This document shows positions 1 to 7,170 of a DNA stretch of 64,000 nucleotides, one piece after another (within the stretch, counting starts at the first letter, position 1; each line of letters begins with the position of its first letter). Both the position numbers and the translations under genes were made by a program. The stretch is from NCBI RefSeq assembly GCF_900110655.1, contig NZ_FOEQ01000016.1, positions 24,431-88,430 of the forward strand, in the 5' to 3' direction. The notes under the pieces are model-generated. The model worked only from the letters and a program-made list of their open reading frames with translations, did no database searches and was not told the DNA's origin. Source of the DNA: Pseudomonas soli (GTDB taxonomy: Bacteria > Pseudomonadota > Gammaproteobacteria > Pseudomonadales > Pseudomonadaceae).

Positions 1-1014
1 TTCGCCGTTCAGGGCTATGAAATGAGTTGGCGACCGTTGCAGGGGGTGGTGCCAAGCGTGCTGGCCTTTGTGGTCGATCAGGAGCAGGCAGTACCCTCGC
101 GGCTGCTGGAACCCATGGGGTCCTTGCGTGAGGCAGGTCGTCTGGAGGGGGCTGTGGTCGCCGGGACATTGTCAGCTGTGGAAATAGAGCGCTTCAATCC
201 CTCAAGTGTTGTCCTGCAGGGGGCGCTGGATGAGGCTGGGCTATTGACCTTGCGTAGGCTGCGAGCTTTCTCGCAGGCGTTCAAGGTCTACGATCTGGAT
301 CGTTATCCGCAGGATCTGGGCGGTGCACACCTGCTTCATGGCGAAGATCTGGAGCGGCGTATCCGGCCTGCGGTGATGCAGGCTGACAGGGTGCTGGTTG
401 CAACGGCCGCCGCAGCCGAGAGGCTGCAGGGTTGGCATGACGATGTCCGGGTGCTCGAAAATGTGCTGCCAGCTTCGTGGGGGCGCTTGCAAGGGGGGCG
501 GCGCGCAGGAGAGAAGCCCCGCGTGGGATGGATCGGGTGTCGTGATGCGTACCTGCTCGCCGAAGTAGTGCCGGTGCTGGCGGGCGAGGTCGACTGGGTT
601 GTGCTGGGGGATTGTCCTGCCAGCTTGTTGCCCTATCTCAAAGAGCATCATCATGCTGTGGATGCGCAATCCCTTGGCGTCACCCTGGCTGCCTTGGACC
701 TGGACATCGCCCTTGTGCCGATGGGCGAGTCTGAGGTGAACGCATTTTCCGGTGACGTGCGTGTGCTCCAGCATGCGGCGTGCGGTCAGTCGGTAATCTG
801 TAGTCGGGTGGCTGGCTTCGCAGGTGGCGATACCTTGCCATTGTCGAGGGTGAGCAATCAGGCCTGTGACTGGATTCGGGCGATACGTCTGCATCTTGAT
901 GATCGTGATGCATCTGCGGCCCTTGGCAGCGCCCAGCAGGCGATGGTGCGCAGTGATTGGTTGCTCGAGGGGCAGAGGCTGGACGCCTGGCGACGCGCCG
1001 TGCTCGCGGGTTGA
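1..1014 (+). CDS. Glycosyltransferase, C-terminal part (5' end outside window)
   Basis: The frame is open from base 1, with no stop before the ATG at 22, so the gene very likely begins upstream and only its last 337 codons are seen. The visible half resembles the second lobe of a GT-B glycosyltransferase: a Rossmann-like start (KPRVGWIGCRDAYLLAEVVP), then a segment with LVPMGESEVNAFSGDVRVLQHAACG and VICS, the usual arrangement for the nucleotide-sugar binding lobe. It lies just before a FabH-like gene and fliC, the position of flagellin glycosyltransferases in pseudomonads, so a role in glycosylating flagellin is inferred. A strong hairpin follows it. The family is only moderately certain because identity to a specific enzyme cannot be judged by eye. 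Confidence 0.6.
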   Translation, partial: FAVQGYEMSWRPLQGVVPSVLAFVVDQEQAVPSRLLEPMGSLREAGRLEGAVVAGTLSAVEIERFNPSSVVLQGALDEAGLLTLRRLRAFSQAFKVYDLDRYPQDLGGAHLLHGEDLERRIRPAVMQADRVLVATAAAAERLQGWHDDVRVLENVLPASWGRLQGGRRAGEKPRVGWIGCRDAYLLAEVVPVLAGEVDWVVLGDCPASLLPYLKEHHHAVDAQSLGVTLAALDLDIALVPMGESEVNAFSGDVRVLQHAACGQSVICSRVAGFAGGDTLPLSRVSNQACDWIRAIRLHLDDRDASAALGSAQQAMVRSDWLLEGQRLDAWRRAVLAG

Positions 1015-1030
1015 TCGAGTCGGTGAATTC

Positions 1031-1066
1031 ACAACAAGGGCGCCAGGAGTGGCGCCCTTGTTGTTT
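1031..1066. terminator. Bidirectional terminator between convergent genes
   Basis: A perfect 13-bp stem (CAACAAGGGCGCC at 1032-1044 with its complement at 1051-1063) has a 6-base loop. It is T-rich on one side and A-rich on the other, so it can end both the plus-strand glycosyltransferase and the minus-strand methyltransferase. Confidence 0.8.
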
Positions 1067-1108
1067 GTATGGGCCCGCATGGGCTGAAGTGACCCATGTG
1101 GGGCAGTA

Positions 1109-1888
1109 TCAGCAGAAACTGATATTGTGCTGCTGGCTTCCGTAGACTACACGCGCTGCGGTGATCAACTGGTAGGGGATTTCGACGTAGGGGACGTCCG
1201 AGTTGGTCAGGGCCATGTCCATCAGCTGAACGAGCATGGAGTTCTTCCTGACCAGGATTACATCCGACCAGTCGGTATTGGTCATGGCGACCGGGATGAA
1301 ATCAGAGCGTTTGATGAAGCTACCCAGTGCTTCGAGCACGCCCAGGTTCTGTTTGGTGCCATTCGGGCTGTGGCAGCAGTCATTGAGCATGATGAAGCCG
1401 TCTTCGGCGACCAGGTCCTGGTAGTACATCAGGTCGCGCAGGATATATTCGTACTGGTGGTTGGCATCGATGTACACCAGGTCGAACTTGCTGATGTCGG
1501 TTTCCTGTCGGATTTTTTCGATGGCGCCGATGGTCTCGGAACGGATAATTGTCACTTCCGGCAGGTGAGTGAAGCGTTCCCGGCATTCTTCGTACAGTTT
1601 GTCCCAGGTCTGCTGGTCGTGAAGGGAGCCTCCGTAGTAATAGGCGTAGGTATCGACGGGAGCGACCCAGGGCGGCAGTTGATCGAAAGGGCTGTACGCA
1701 TCGTTGGCCGCCTTGCTCCAGCTGTCGATGAGCACCATCTTTTCCGGCGACAGCGCCGAGTGGATTTTAAGTGCGTTTTCTCCGCGCAGAACCCCAAGCT
1801 CGGCGACGATCGGACGCTTTTCCATTATTTGGAAAAGTGCGCCCAGCAGCGTGTACAGATTTTCCCGATGGGTGTGGCAGACCTTCAT
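1109..1888 (-). CDS. SAM-dependent methyltransferase (Methyltransf_24-like)
   Basis: This 259-residue protein looks like a class I methyltransferase. The N-terminal part carries PIVAELGVLRGENALKIH, which fits motif I of the SAM-binding fold, followed by MVLIDSWSK. Later, FDLVYIDANHQYEYILRDL and EDGFIMLNDCCHS match the acidic-loop and strand-5 region of the Methyltransf_24 group. The start at 1888 is chosen because AAGGAC lies a few bases upstream; an earlier ATG at 1948 would add 20 unconserved residues. It is encoded opposite to its neighbours in the flagellin glycosylation region, so methylation of a sugar or glycan precursor is a reasonable guess, but the substrate is unknown. Confidence 0.7.
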   Translation of the reverse strand: MKVCHTHRENLYTLLGALFQIMEKRPIVAELGVLRGENALKIHSALSPEKMVLIDSWSKAANDAYSPFDQLPPWVAPVDTYAYYYGGSLHDQQTWDKLYEECRERFTHLPEVTIIRSETIGAIEKIRQETDISKFDLVYIDANHQYEYILRDLMYYQDLVAEDGFIMLNDCCHSPNGTKQNLGVLEALGSFIKRSDFIPVAMTNTDWSDVILVRKNSMLVQLMDMALTNSDVPYVEIPYQLITAARVVYGSQQHNISFC

Positions 1889-2187
1889 TGCGCTGTCCTT
1901 TATCGTTGGGTGGTCTTGCTTGCAGAGGCCGAATCCGCACAGGTTCAATTCGCTTCGGCTCGGCCCGGCATTCTGGATCTGGATTAGCTAACGCAAGATA
2001 TGTGCCGCTGGCATGCCTTGCATGTGGCTGTATAGGTGGGAGAAATGCATCATTGCGTGACTTGGCAGTCGAAACGTGCATCTTTAATCTATTGAGTCAG
2101 CGGGCAGCCTCGTCGATGCGGTAGGCAGGGTGCATGATCTTGGTCGCGAAGCCCGCGAATTTTCGCCATTTCCATCGGGAAGCCACA

Positions 2188-3123
2188 ATGATTGGCATCA
2201 AAAGCATCGCCAGTTACGTACCTGTAGAGGGTGTCGACAATTACGCCCAGGGTGCGAAATTCGGCAAGGATCAGGATTTCATCTTCGGCAAGATCGGTTC
2301 GACCTTCCTGCCGCGCAAGGGTTTCGATCAGGAAACCTCCGACCTGTGCGTCGAGGCCGCTCGGGCACTGTTTGCTGGCAACCCGGCGCTAGATCCGGCG
2401 TCCATCGATGTGGTGATCGTCGTTACCCAGAACGGCGATGCCGAAGGCCTGCCGCATACCGCGGCGATCGTCCAGAACAAGCTGGGCTTGTCTACCGCCA
2501 TCGCTGCCTTCGATATCTCGCTGGGCTGCTCCGGCTATGTCTATGGCCTGTATGCCATGAAGGGCTTCATGGATGCCGCGGGGCTGAAGAATGGCTTGTT
2601 GATCACCGCAGATCCCTATTCGAAGATTGTCGACCCTGAGGACCGCAACACCACCATGCTGTTCGGCGATGCTGCAACGGCCACCTGGATGGGAGAGGGC
2701 GCTGCCTGGCAGCTGGGCAAGTCGCTGTTTGGCAGTGATGGGGCGGGTGCCGAGCACTTGCGCACCACCGAAGGCACGTTCTTCATGAATGGTCGTCAGG
2801 TCTATAATTTTGCCCTGGTCAAGGTGCCGGCGCACCTGCAGCAGTTGCTCGAGACCAGTCACTTGAAGGCCGAGGATATTGACCTTTACTGCCTGCATCA
2901 GGGGAGCGCGGCGATCGTCGATGCGGTCTCGCAGCGTTTCGACGAGGGGCGTCAGCGCGAGAAGTTCGTCAAGGACATGGTCGAGACTGGCAATACCGTG
3001 TCTTCGAGCATTCCGCTGCTATTGGAAAAGCATGTGATCGGCTCGCAGTGCAGGCGTGTCGCGCTCAGTGGTTTCGGCGTCGGTCTGTCATGGGGCTCGG
3101 CAATCATCGAGCGCAATGGCTAA
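2188..3123 (+). CDS. 3-oxoacyl-ACP synthase III-like protein (FabH family)
   Basis: The protein has 311 residues, close to the FabH family norm. The full catalytic triad is visible: Cys114 in ISLGCSGYVYGL, His237 in LYCLHQG and Asn269 in ETGNTVSSS. KAS III enzymes condense an acyl-CoA with malonyl-ACP. Its place directly before fliC matches the ketoacyl-synthase gene (orf3) beside fgt1/fgt2 and fliC in P. syringae pv. tabaci, so it more likely supplies an acyl decoration for the flagellin glycan, or another secondary acyl product, than housekeeping fatty acid initiation. The start at 2188 follows GGGAAG; an upstream in-frame ATG at 2134 would add residues unlike the family. Confidence 0.85.
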   Translation: MIGIKSIASYVPVEGVDNYAQGAKFGKDQDFIFGKIGSTFLPRKGFDQETSDLCVEAARALFAGNPALDPASIDVVIVVTQNGDAEGLPHTAAIVQNKLGLSTAIAAFDISLGCSGYVYGLYAMKGFMDAAGLKNGLLITADPYSKIVDPEDRNTTMLFGDAATATWMGEGAAWQLGKSLFGSDGAGAEHLRTTEGTFFMNGRQVYNFALVKVPAHLQQLLETSHLKAEDIDLYCLHQGSAAIVDAVSQRFDEGRQREKFVKDMVETGNTVSSSIPLLLEKHVIGSQCRRVALSGFGVGLSWGSAIIERNG

Positions 3124-3147
3124 GCTCCGCGTGTCTATATAGAAGAG

Positions 3148-3178
3148 GCGCTGTCCGTTATCGGTCAGCGCTTTTTTG
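3148..3178 (+). terminator. Rho-independent terminator after FabH-like gene
   Basis: GCGCTG at 3148-3153 pairs with CAGCGC at 3166-3171. The stem extends inward as CCG/CGG past one mismatch, and TTTTTT follows. It separates the FabH-like gene from the fliC promoter. Confidence 0.8.
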
Positions 3179-3262
3179 TTTTTTGGCTGTTGGTAATTTG
3201 GTGTCAAACCCCTGATTTCATTGGAGTGGCAGGATGCCAGTAAAAAAATTGGGAAATCGCCC

Positions 3263-3289
3263 TAAAGCAAACTGCCCTGGCGACGATAA
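3263..3289 (+). promoter_or_regulatory. FliA (sigma-28) promoter of fliC
   Basis: TAAAGCAA (3263-3270), 11 bases, then GACGATAA (3282-3289). This fits the flagellar sigma consensus TAAAGTTT-N11-GCCGATAA closely and lies about 85 bases before the fliC start. Confidence 0.85.
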
Positions 3290-3373
3290 ACATTACGAAG
3301 GTTCTCTAGGCCACCTACCCGGCGAATTGCCAAGGCCGGAAGCCGTAGTACCCAATCCAACGAGGAATTCGTC

Positions 3374-4234
3374 ATGGCTTTGACTGTAAACACTAACACC
3401 ACCTCTCTGGGCGTTCAGAAGAACCTGAACCGTGCTTCCGACGCACTGAGCACTTCGATGACCCGTCTGTCCTCCGGCCTGAAAATCAACAGCGCCAAAG
3501 ACGACGCCGCCGGCCTGCAGATCGCTACCCGCATGACCTCGCAGATCCGTGGTCAGACCATGGCCATCAAAAACGCCAACGACGGTATCTCCATCGCCCA
3601 GACCGCTGAAGGCGCGATGCAAGAGCAGACCAACATTCTGCAGCGTATGCGCGAACTGGCACTGCAATCGCGTAACGACTCGAACAGCTCGCAAGACCGC
3701 GACGCACTGGACAAAGAGTTCCAGTCGATGCTGCAAGAGATCGACCGTATCGCTGACTCCACCCAGCTGAACGGCAAGAACCTGCTGGACGGTACCGGCG
3801 GCCAGATGGTCTTCCAGGTTGGTTCGAACGTTGGCGCTGCCAACCAGATCACCATCAGCCTGAGTGCTGCGATGAAAACCACCGGTACTGGCGCAGCCCT
3901 GACTGCCCTGGCCGGCAAGAGCATCACCGGTGCCGACAGCTCCTCCGCTCAAGCTACCTTCAGCGCCGCTGTAAGCGCCATCGACGCCGCTCTGCAAGCG
4001 ATCAACACCTCGCGTGCCGATCTGGGTGCTTCGCAGAACCGTCTGACCAGCACCATCAACAACCTGCAGAACATCAACGAGAACGCCGAAGCCGCCCGTG
4101 GCCGTGTACAGGACACCGACTTCGCTGCTGAAACTGCCCAGCTGACCAAGCAGCAGACCCTGCAGCAGGCTTCGACCTCGGTTCTGGCCCAGGCCAACCA
4201 GCTGCCATCGGCAGTCCTGAAGCTGCTGGGCTAA
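3374..4234 (+). CDS. fliC: Flagellin
   Basis: Filament subunit of 286 residues. The N-terminal D0/D1 region (NTNTTSLGVQKNLNRASDAL, LSSGLKINSAKDDAAGLQIA) and the C-terminal D1/D0 region (ENAEAARGRVQDTDFAAETA, ending SAVLKLLG) are both typical flagellin. The variable middle is very short, only a few tens of residues around 150-205, so the outer D2/D3 domains are essentially missing. Ser/Thr residues in that centre are the likely O-glycan sites, given the glycosylation genes upstream. GAGGA lies before the ATG. It is transcribed from the FliA-type promoter at 3263-3289, and a terminator hairpin lies between it and flaG. Confidence 0.97.
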   Translation: MALTVNTNTTSLGVQKNLNRASDALSTSMTRLSSGLKINSAKDDAAGLQIATRMTSQIRGQTMAIKNANDGISIAQTAEGAMQEQTNILQRMRELALQSRNDSNSSQDRDALDKEFQSMLQEIDRIADSTQLNGKNLLDGTGGQMVFQVGSNVGAANQITISLSAAMKTTGTGAALTALAGKSITGADSSSAQATFSAAVSAIDAALQAINTSRADLGASQNRLTSTINNLQNINENAEAARGRVQDTDFAAETAQLTKQQTLQQASTSVLAQANQLPSAVLKLLG

Positions 4235-4251
4235 TCTGCCTGATAGCTGAT

Positions 4252-4288
4252 GGCGGGGGAGTGCTCTCCAGGCGCTTCCCCGCCTTTT
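4252..4288 (+). terminator. Terminator between fliC and flaG
   Basis: GGCGGGG (4252-4258) pairs with CCCCGCC (4278-4284), followed by TTTT. It ends about 18 bases before the flaG start, so it probably limits but does not abolish readthrough from the strong fliC promoter into flaG-fliD. Confidence 0.65.
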
Positions 4289-4306
4289 CATTGTGAGGTG
4301 CTGGAC

Positions 4307-4684
4307 ATGGACATGAGCGTCAAGCTGAACCTGTCTTACCCGGCTGCGCGCACGGCCGAGCAGGTTGCTGAAAAACCGGTTGCGCGGTCGCCAGGCACTT
4401 CCGGTGACGGCGAGAAGCAGCAGGATCCGGGCAAGGTGCAGAGCGCCGACAAGGTACAGGCTGCAAATGATGTCAAAGGCGCTGTCTCGGAGATCGAGAA
4501 GTTCCTGAAGGAAACGCGACGCAATCTGGAGTTCGTCACAGACGAAGAGTCCGGTAAGATCGTGGTCAAGGTCATTGCCAGTGAAACTGGTGAGTTGATT
4601 CGTCAGTTGCCCTCGGAAGAGGCCCTGCGGATCGCCCATAGCCTGAGCGATGTCAAAAGTATTCTGTTCGACGCCAAGGTCTGA
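4307..4684 (+). CDS. flaG: FlaG family flagellar protein
   Basis: A 125-residue soluble protein. The C-terminal half carries the FlaG signature: AVSEIEKFLKETRRNLEFV followed by KIVVKVIASETGELIRQLPSEE. The N-terminal 45 residues are charged and low in complexity. FlaG proteins affect filament length in pseudomonads and relatives, though their biochemical role is poorly known. The start at 4307 follows GAGGTG with a 6-base gap; a longer frame upstream would run into the fliC terminator. It sits between fliC and fliD as usual. Confidence 0.9.
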   Translation: MDMSVKLNLSYPAARTAEQVAEKPVARSPGTSGDGEKQQDPGKVQSADKVQAANDVKGAVSEIEKFLKETRRNLEFVTDEESGKIVVKVIASETGELIRQLPSEEALRIAHSLSDVKSILFDAKV

Positions 4685-4762
4685 TTGGCGGCGAGCGCAA
4701 ATATGTGATTCAAGTCAGTCTTGCAGGAGCGGGGCTGGCCCATCGAAGAGAGGAGCGACAGC

Positions 4763-6166
4763 ATGGCAAGCCCGATTACTACCAACACGGGTGCGGGCTA
4801 CGGGCTCGATATCAAGAACATCGTCAGCGTGTTGGTGAATGCCGACACCTCGGCCAAGGCCAACCAGATTGCTCGGCAGACGAGCAACAACTCCGCGATG
4901 ATCTCCGGTATCGGTTCCCTGCGCAGCGCCTTGACGGCGTTCCAGGACGCCATGAAGAAGCTCAACGACAAGAACGCGCCTTCGTTCAATGCCTTCGCAG
5001 GCACTTCCGCTGACGAGAAAGTGGTCAAGATCAAGTCGAGCAACTCGGCGGTCGCAGGGACCTACGATATCAAGGTCGACAAGTTGGCTACCGCCTCCAA
5101 GGTTGCCAGCAAGCAGTTCGCAGGTGGTGCCAGCACGGCGATCGGCGCCGGTGAGCTGACCATCAGTCAGAACGGCAAGGACTACAAGGTCAATGTCGCC
5201 AGCGGTGCCACGCTGCAGAGCGTGCGCGACCAGATCAACAAGGAAATGAGCTCCAACGGCATTACCGCCAACATCATCAACGAGGCGGGCGGTTCGCGCC
5301 TGGTGTTCAGCTCTACCACGACCGGCAAGGGTAGCGACATCTCTGTCGGTGGTATTCCGGAGCTGGCCATCAACGGTACTCAGCCCATCAGCGGAAGTGG
5401 TGCGGGTTACATCAGTGGTTTGGCCCAGGACGCGGAGTTCTCCATCGACGGGCTGGCACTGAAAAGCCCGAAGAATACCGTCGACCAGGCCATCAGTGGC
5501 CTGACGCTCGAGCTCACCGGTGTCTCCACGGGCGGTAATCCCACGAAGGCGACTGTTGCGCTGGACAACGAAGGCCTGAAGAAATCCGTGCAGTCGTTCG
5601 TCGATGCCTATAACACCCTGCAGAAGGCTGTTACTGCGCTGGTCACACCTGAGAAAGATGCCAATGGCAACGTCAAGAGCCTTGGTCCGCTGACCAACGA
5701 CCCGACTACCCGGTCGTTGCTGGGTGATGTGCGCAAGGTGCTGACGGAAGTGGGGGCAGGAGACAAGCTGACCACGCTCAGTCAGTTGGGTATCAACACC
5801 CAGAAAGATGGCACCCTGGAGTTCAACAGCACCAAGTTCACCTCTGCATTGAACGACAAGAAGCTGGGTTCTGAGATCCAGGAGCTGTTCACGGGGACCA
5901 ATGGTCTGTTCGAACGGATGAACAAGGCCATCGATCCATACAACTCGACCGGCGGCATGCTCGATTCCCGCAAGACGAACCTCGACAAGGCGGCCAAGAA
6001 TCTGGAAAACCAGCAGGCGGCGCTGGATCGTCGCACCGAGTTGCTGACGGCATCGCTGACCAAGAAATTCTCCGCGCTCGACACCGCCCTGGCCAAGATG
6101 AAGAAGCAGGGCGAGCAGATCACCTCGATCTTCGAGGCCATGAATGCCCAGGCCAAGAAATCCTGA
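4763..6166 (+). CDS. fliD: Flagellar filament cap protein
   Basis: The 467-residue FliD (HAP2) forms the pentameric cap at the filament tip under which flagellin folds. The N-terminal region GYGLDIKNIVSVLVNADTSAK and the central FSIDGLALKSPKNTVDQAISGLTLEL are typical. The C-terminal coiled-coil end (GMLDSRKTNLDKAAKNLENQ through MKKQGEQITSIFEAMNAQ) closes the D0/D1 bundle. The ATG at 4763 follows GAGAGGAG. In P. aeruginosa the cap also binds mucin; nothing here tests that. Confidence 0.96.
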   Translation: MASPITTNTGAGYGLDIKNIVSVLVNADTSAKANQIARQTSNNSAMISGIGSLRSALTAFQDAMKKLNDKNAPSFNAFAGTSADEKVVKIKSSNSAVAGTYDIKVDKLATASKVASKQFAGGASTAIGAGELTISQNGKDYKVNVASGATLQSVRDQINKEMSSNGITANIINEAGGSRLVFSSTTTGKGSDISVGGIPELAINGTQPISGSGAGYISGLAQDAEFSIDGLALKSPKNTVDQAISGLTLELTGVSTGGNPTKATVALDNEGLKKSVQSFVDAYNTLQKAVTALVTPEKDANGNVKSLGPLTNDPTTRSLLGDVRKVLTEVGAGDKLTTLSQLGINTQKDGTLEFNSTKFTSALNDKKLGSEIQELFTGTNGLFERMNKAIDPYNSTGGMLDSRKTNLDKAAKNLENQQAALDRRTELLTASLTKKFSALDTALAKMKKQGEQITSIFEAMNAQAKKS

Positions 6167-6182
6167 TCGATCGAGCATGACA

Positions 6183-6226
6183 AAAGCCCGGCGGCGCCAC
6201 ACAGGCGTGCCGGGCTTTGTCTTTTC
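6183..6226 (+). terminator. Rho-independent terminator after fliD
   Basis: AAAGCCCGGC (6183-6192) pairs with GCCGGGCTTT (6209-6218), followed by a T-rich stretch. It ends the fliC/flaG/fliD unit immediately before the fliS promoter. Confidence 0.85.
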
Positions 6227-6230
6227 TGGC

Positions 6231-6257
6231 TAAAGTTTTTTGACGTGGCGGCGATAC
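6231..6257 (+). promoter_or_regulatory. FliA (sigma-28) promoter of fliS
   Basis: TAAAGTTT (6231-6238) is an exact -35 match. After 11 bases, GGCGATAC (6250-6257) is a near match to GCCGATAA. It lies about 40 bases upstream of fliS and directly after the fliD terminator, giving fliS its own late promoter. Confidence 0.8.
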
Positions 6258-6297
6258 AAGAGGTATATGCACCTTTTCGCTGCAACGAGGTAGATCC

Positions 6298-6693
6298 ATG
6301 AACCCGATGTTGGCCCTTCGGCAATACCAGAAAGTCAATGGCGCGGCACAGACTTCCGAGGCCAGTCCGCACCGTCTGGTGCAAATGCTCATGCAGGGTG
6401 GTCTCGATCGCCTGGCCCAGGCCAAGGGCGCCATTGCCCGCAAGGATATCGCCCAAAAGGGCATCCTGATCGGCAAGGCCATCGATATCATCGGGGGCCT
6501 GCGCGAAGGTCTCGACCTGGAAAACCATGCCGACAGCTTGGCCGACCTGGACAACCTGTACACCTACATGAGCCGTCGCCTGGTCGAGGCGAACGTCAAG
6601 AACGACCCCGAGATCATCGACGAAGTCGCGCGGCTGCTGATCACGGTCAAGGAAGGCTGGGATGCGATCGGCGAGCAGCTGCCGACGCCCTGA
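6298..6693 (+). CDS. fliS: Flagellin export chaperone
   Basis: FliS binds the C-terminal disordered region of unpolymerised flagellin and delivers it to FlhA. The 131-residue protein has the conserved start MNPMLALRQYQKVN and ASPHRLVQMLMQGGLDRLAQAKGAI, then LADLDNLYTYMSRRLVEAN, the helical core of the family. It has a FliA-type promoter and is followed 14 bases later by a small FliT-like gene. Confidence 0.95.
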   Translation: MNPMLALRQYQKVNGAAQTSEASPHRLVQMLMQGGLDRLAQAKGAIARKDIAQKGILIGKAIDIIGGLREGLDLENHADSLADLDNLYTYMSRRLVEANVKNDPEIIDEVARLLITVKEGWDAIGEQLPTP

Positions 6694-6707
6694 AGCAGGA
6701 GGTTGTC

Positions 6708-7004
6708 ATGAGTGAGGTAATCGATCGTATCGACCAGACCCGCGAGTTGCTGCTGGCCGCCTTGGCCAGCCGTGATTGGGATGCGGTGGGCGAACTAGAT
6801 CTTGAATGCCGTCTGTGTGTTGAAGACGTGCTGGCCGAGGCCTTGTCTAACGAGGATGAGGTTCGCGCAAGCCTGGAGCAGCTGCAGGGTGTCTATCGGC
6901 AGCTAATTGAAGTTGCAAGTGGCGAGCGTCAATCGGTAGTCGACGAGATGGCGAAGATCCGTCAGGCAGAAAACGCGACAAAGGTATACCATTTGTTCAC
7001 CTGA
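6708..7004 (+). CDS. fliT: FliT-like flagellar chaperone
   Basis: A 98-residue helical protein directly after fliS, with GGAGG before the ATG. Position, size and the pattern RELLLAALASRDWDAVGELD followed by QLQGVYRQLIEVASGERQS fit the small FliT-type (FliD chaperone) proteins. Pairwise similarity to enteric FliT is low in this family, so the call rests mainly on context. It ends before the fleQ promoter region. Confidence 0.65.
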   Translation: MSEVIDRIDQTRELLLAALASRDWDAVGELDLECRLCVEDVLAEALSNEDEVRASLEQLQGVYRQLIEVASGERQSVVDEMAKIRQAENATKVYHLFT

Positions 7005-7038
7005 CCACAGGTGACACAAAAATCAGCGCGCCATAAAT

Positions 7039-7067
7039 TTGACTGTGTGCCGTTTTTTGACTTTACT
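7039..7067 (+). promoter_or_regulatory. Candidate sigma-70 promoter of fleQ
   Basis: TTGACT (7039-7044), 17 bases, then TTTACT (7062-7067), about 100 bases before fleQ. FleQ sits at the top of the flagellar cascade in Pseudomonas and is sigma-70 driven. The -10 match is only partial, so this is tentative. Confidence 0.35.
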
Positions 7068-7170
7068 AGTGGCTGTTTTCGAAATTCAGACGTCCGAACA
7101 CTGACCATTCAGTCGGAATGATGTCGTGCACGCCTTCGGGCGCCGATATGACTAGGGAAGTTGCTATTGC

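Noticed and set aside
2062..2090. TTGGCA-N17-TAATCT before the FabH-like gene as a promoter
   Set aside because: The -10 match is only three of six and other placements are equally good, so it was left out of the feature list.
4250..4306. Longer FlaG reading frame beginning at 4250
   Set aside because: This stretch forms the terminator hairpin after fliC, and the ribosome site GAGGTG supports the start at 4307.
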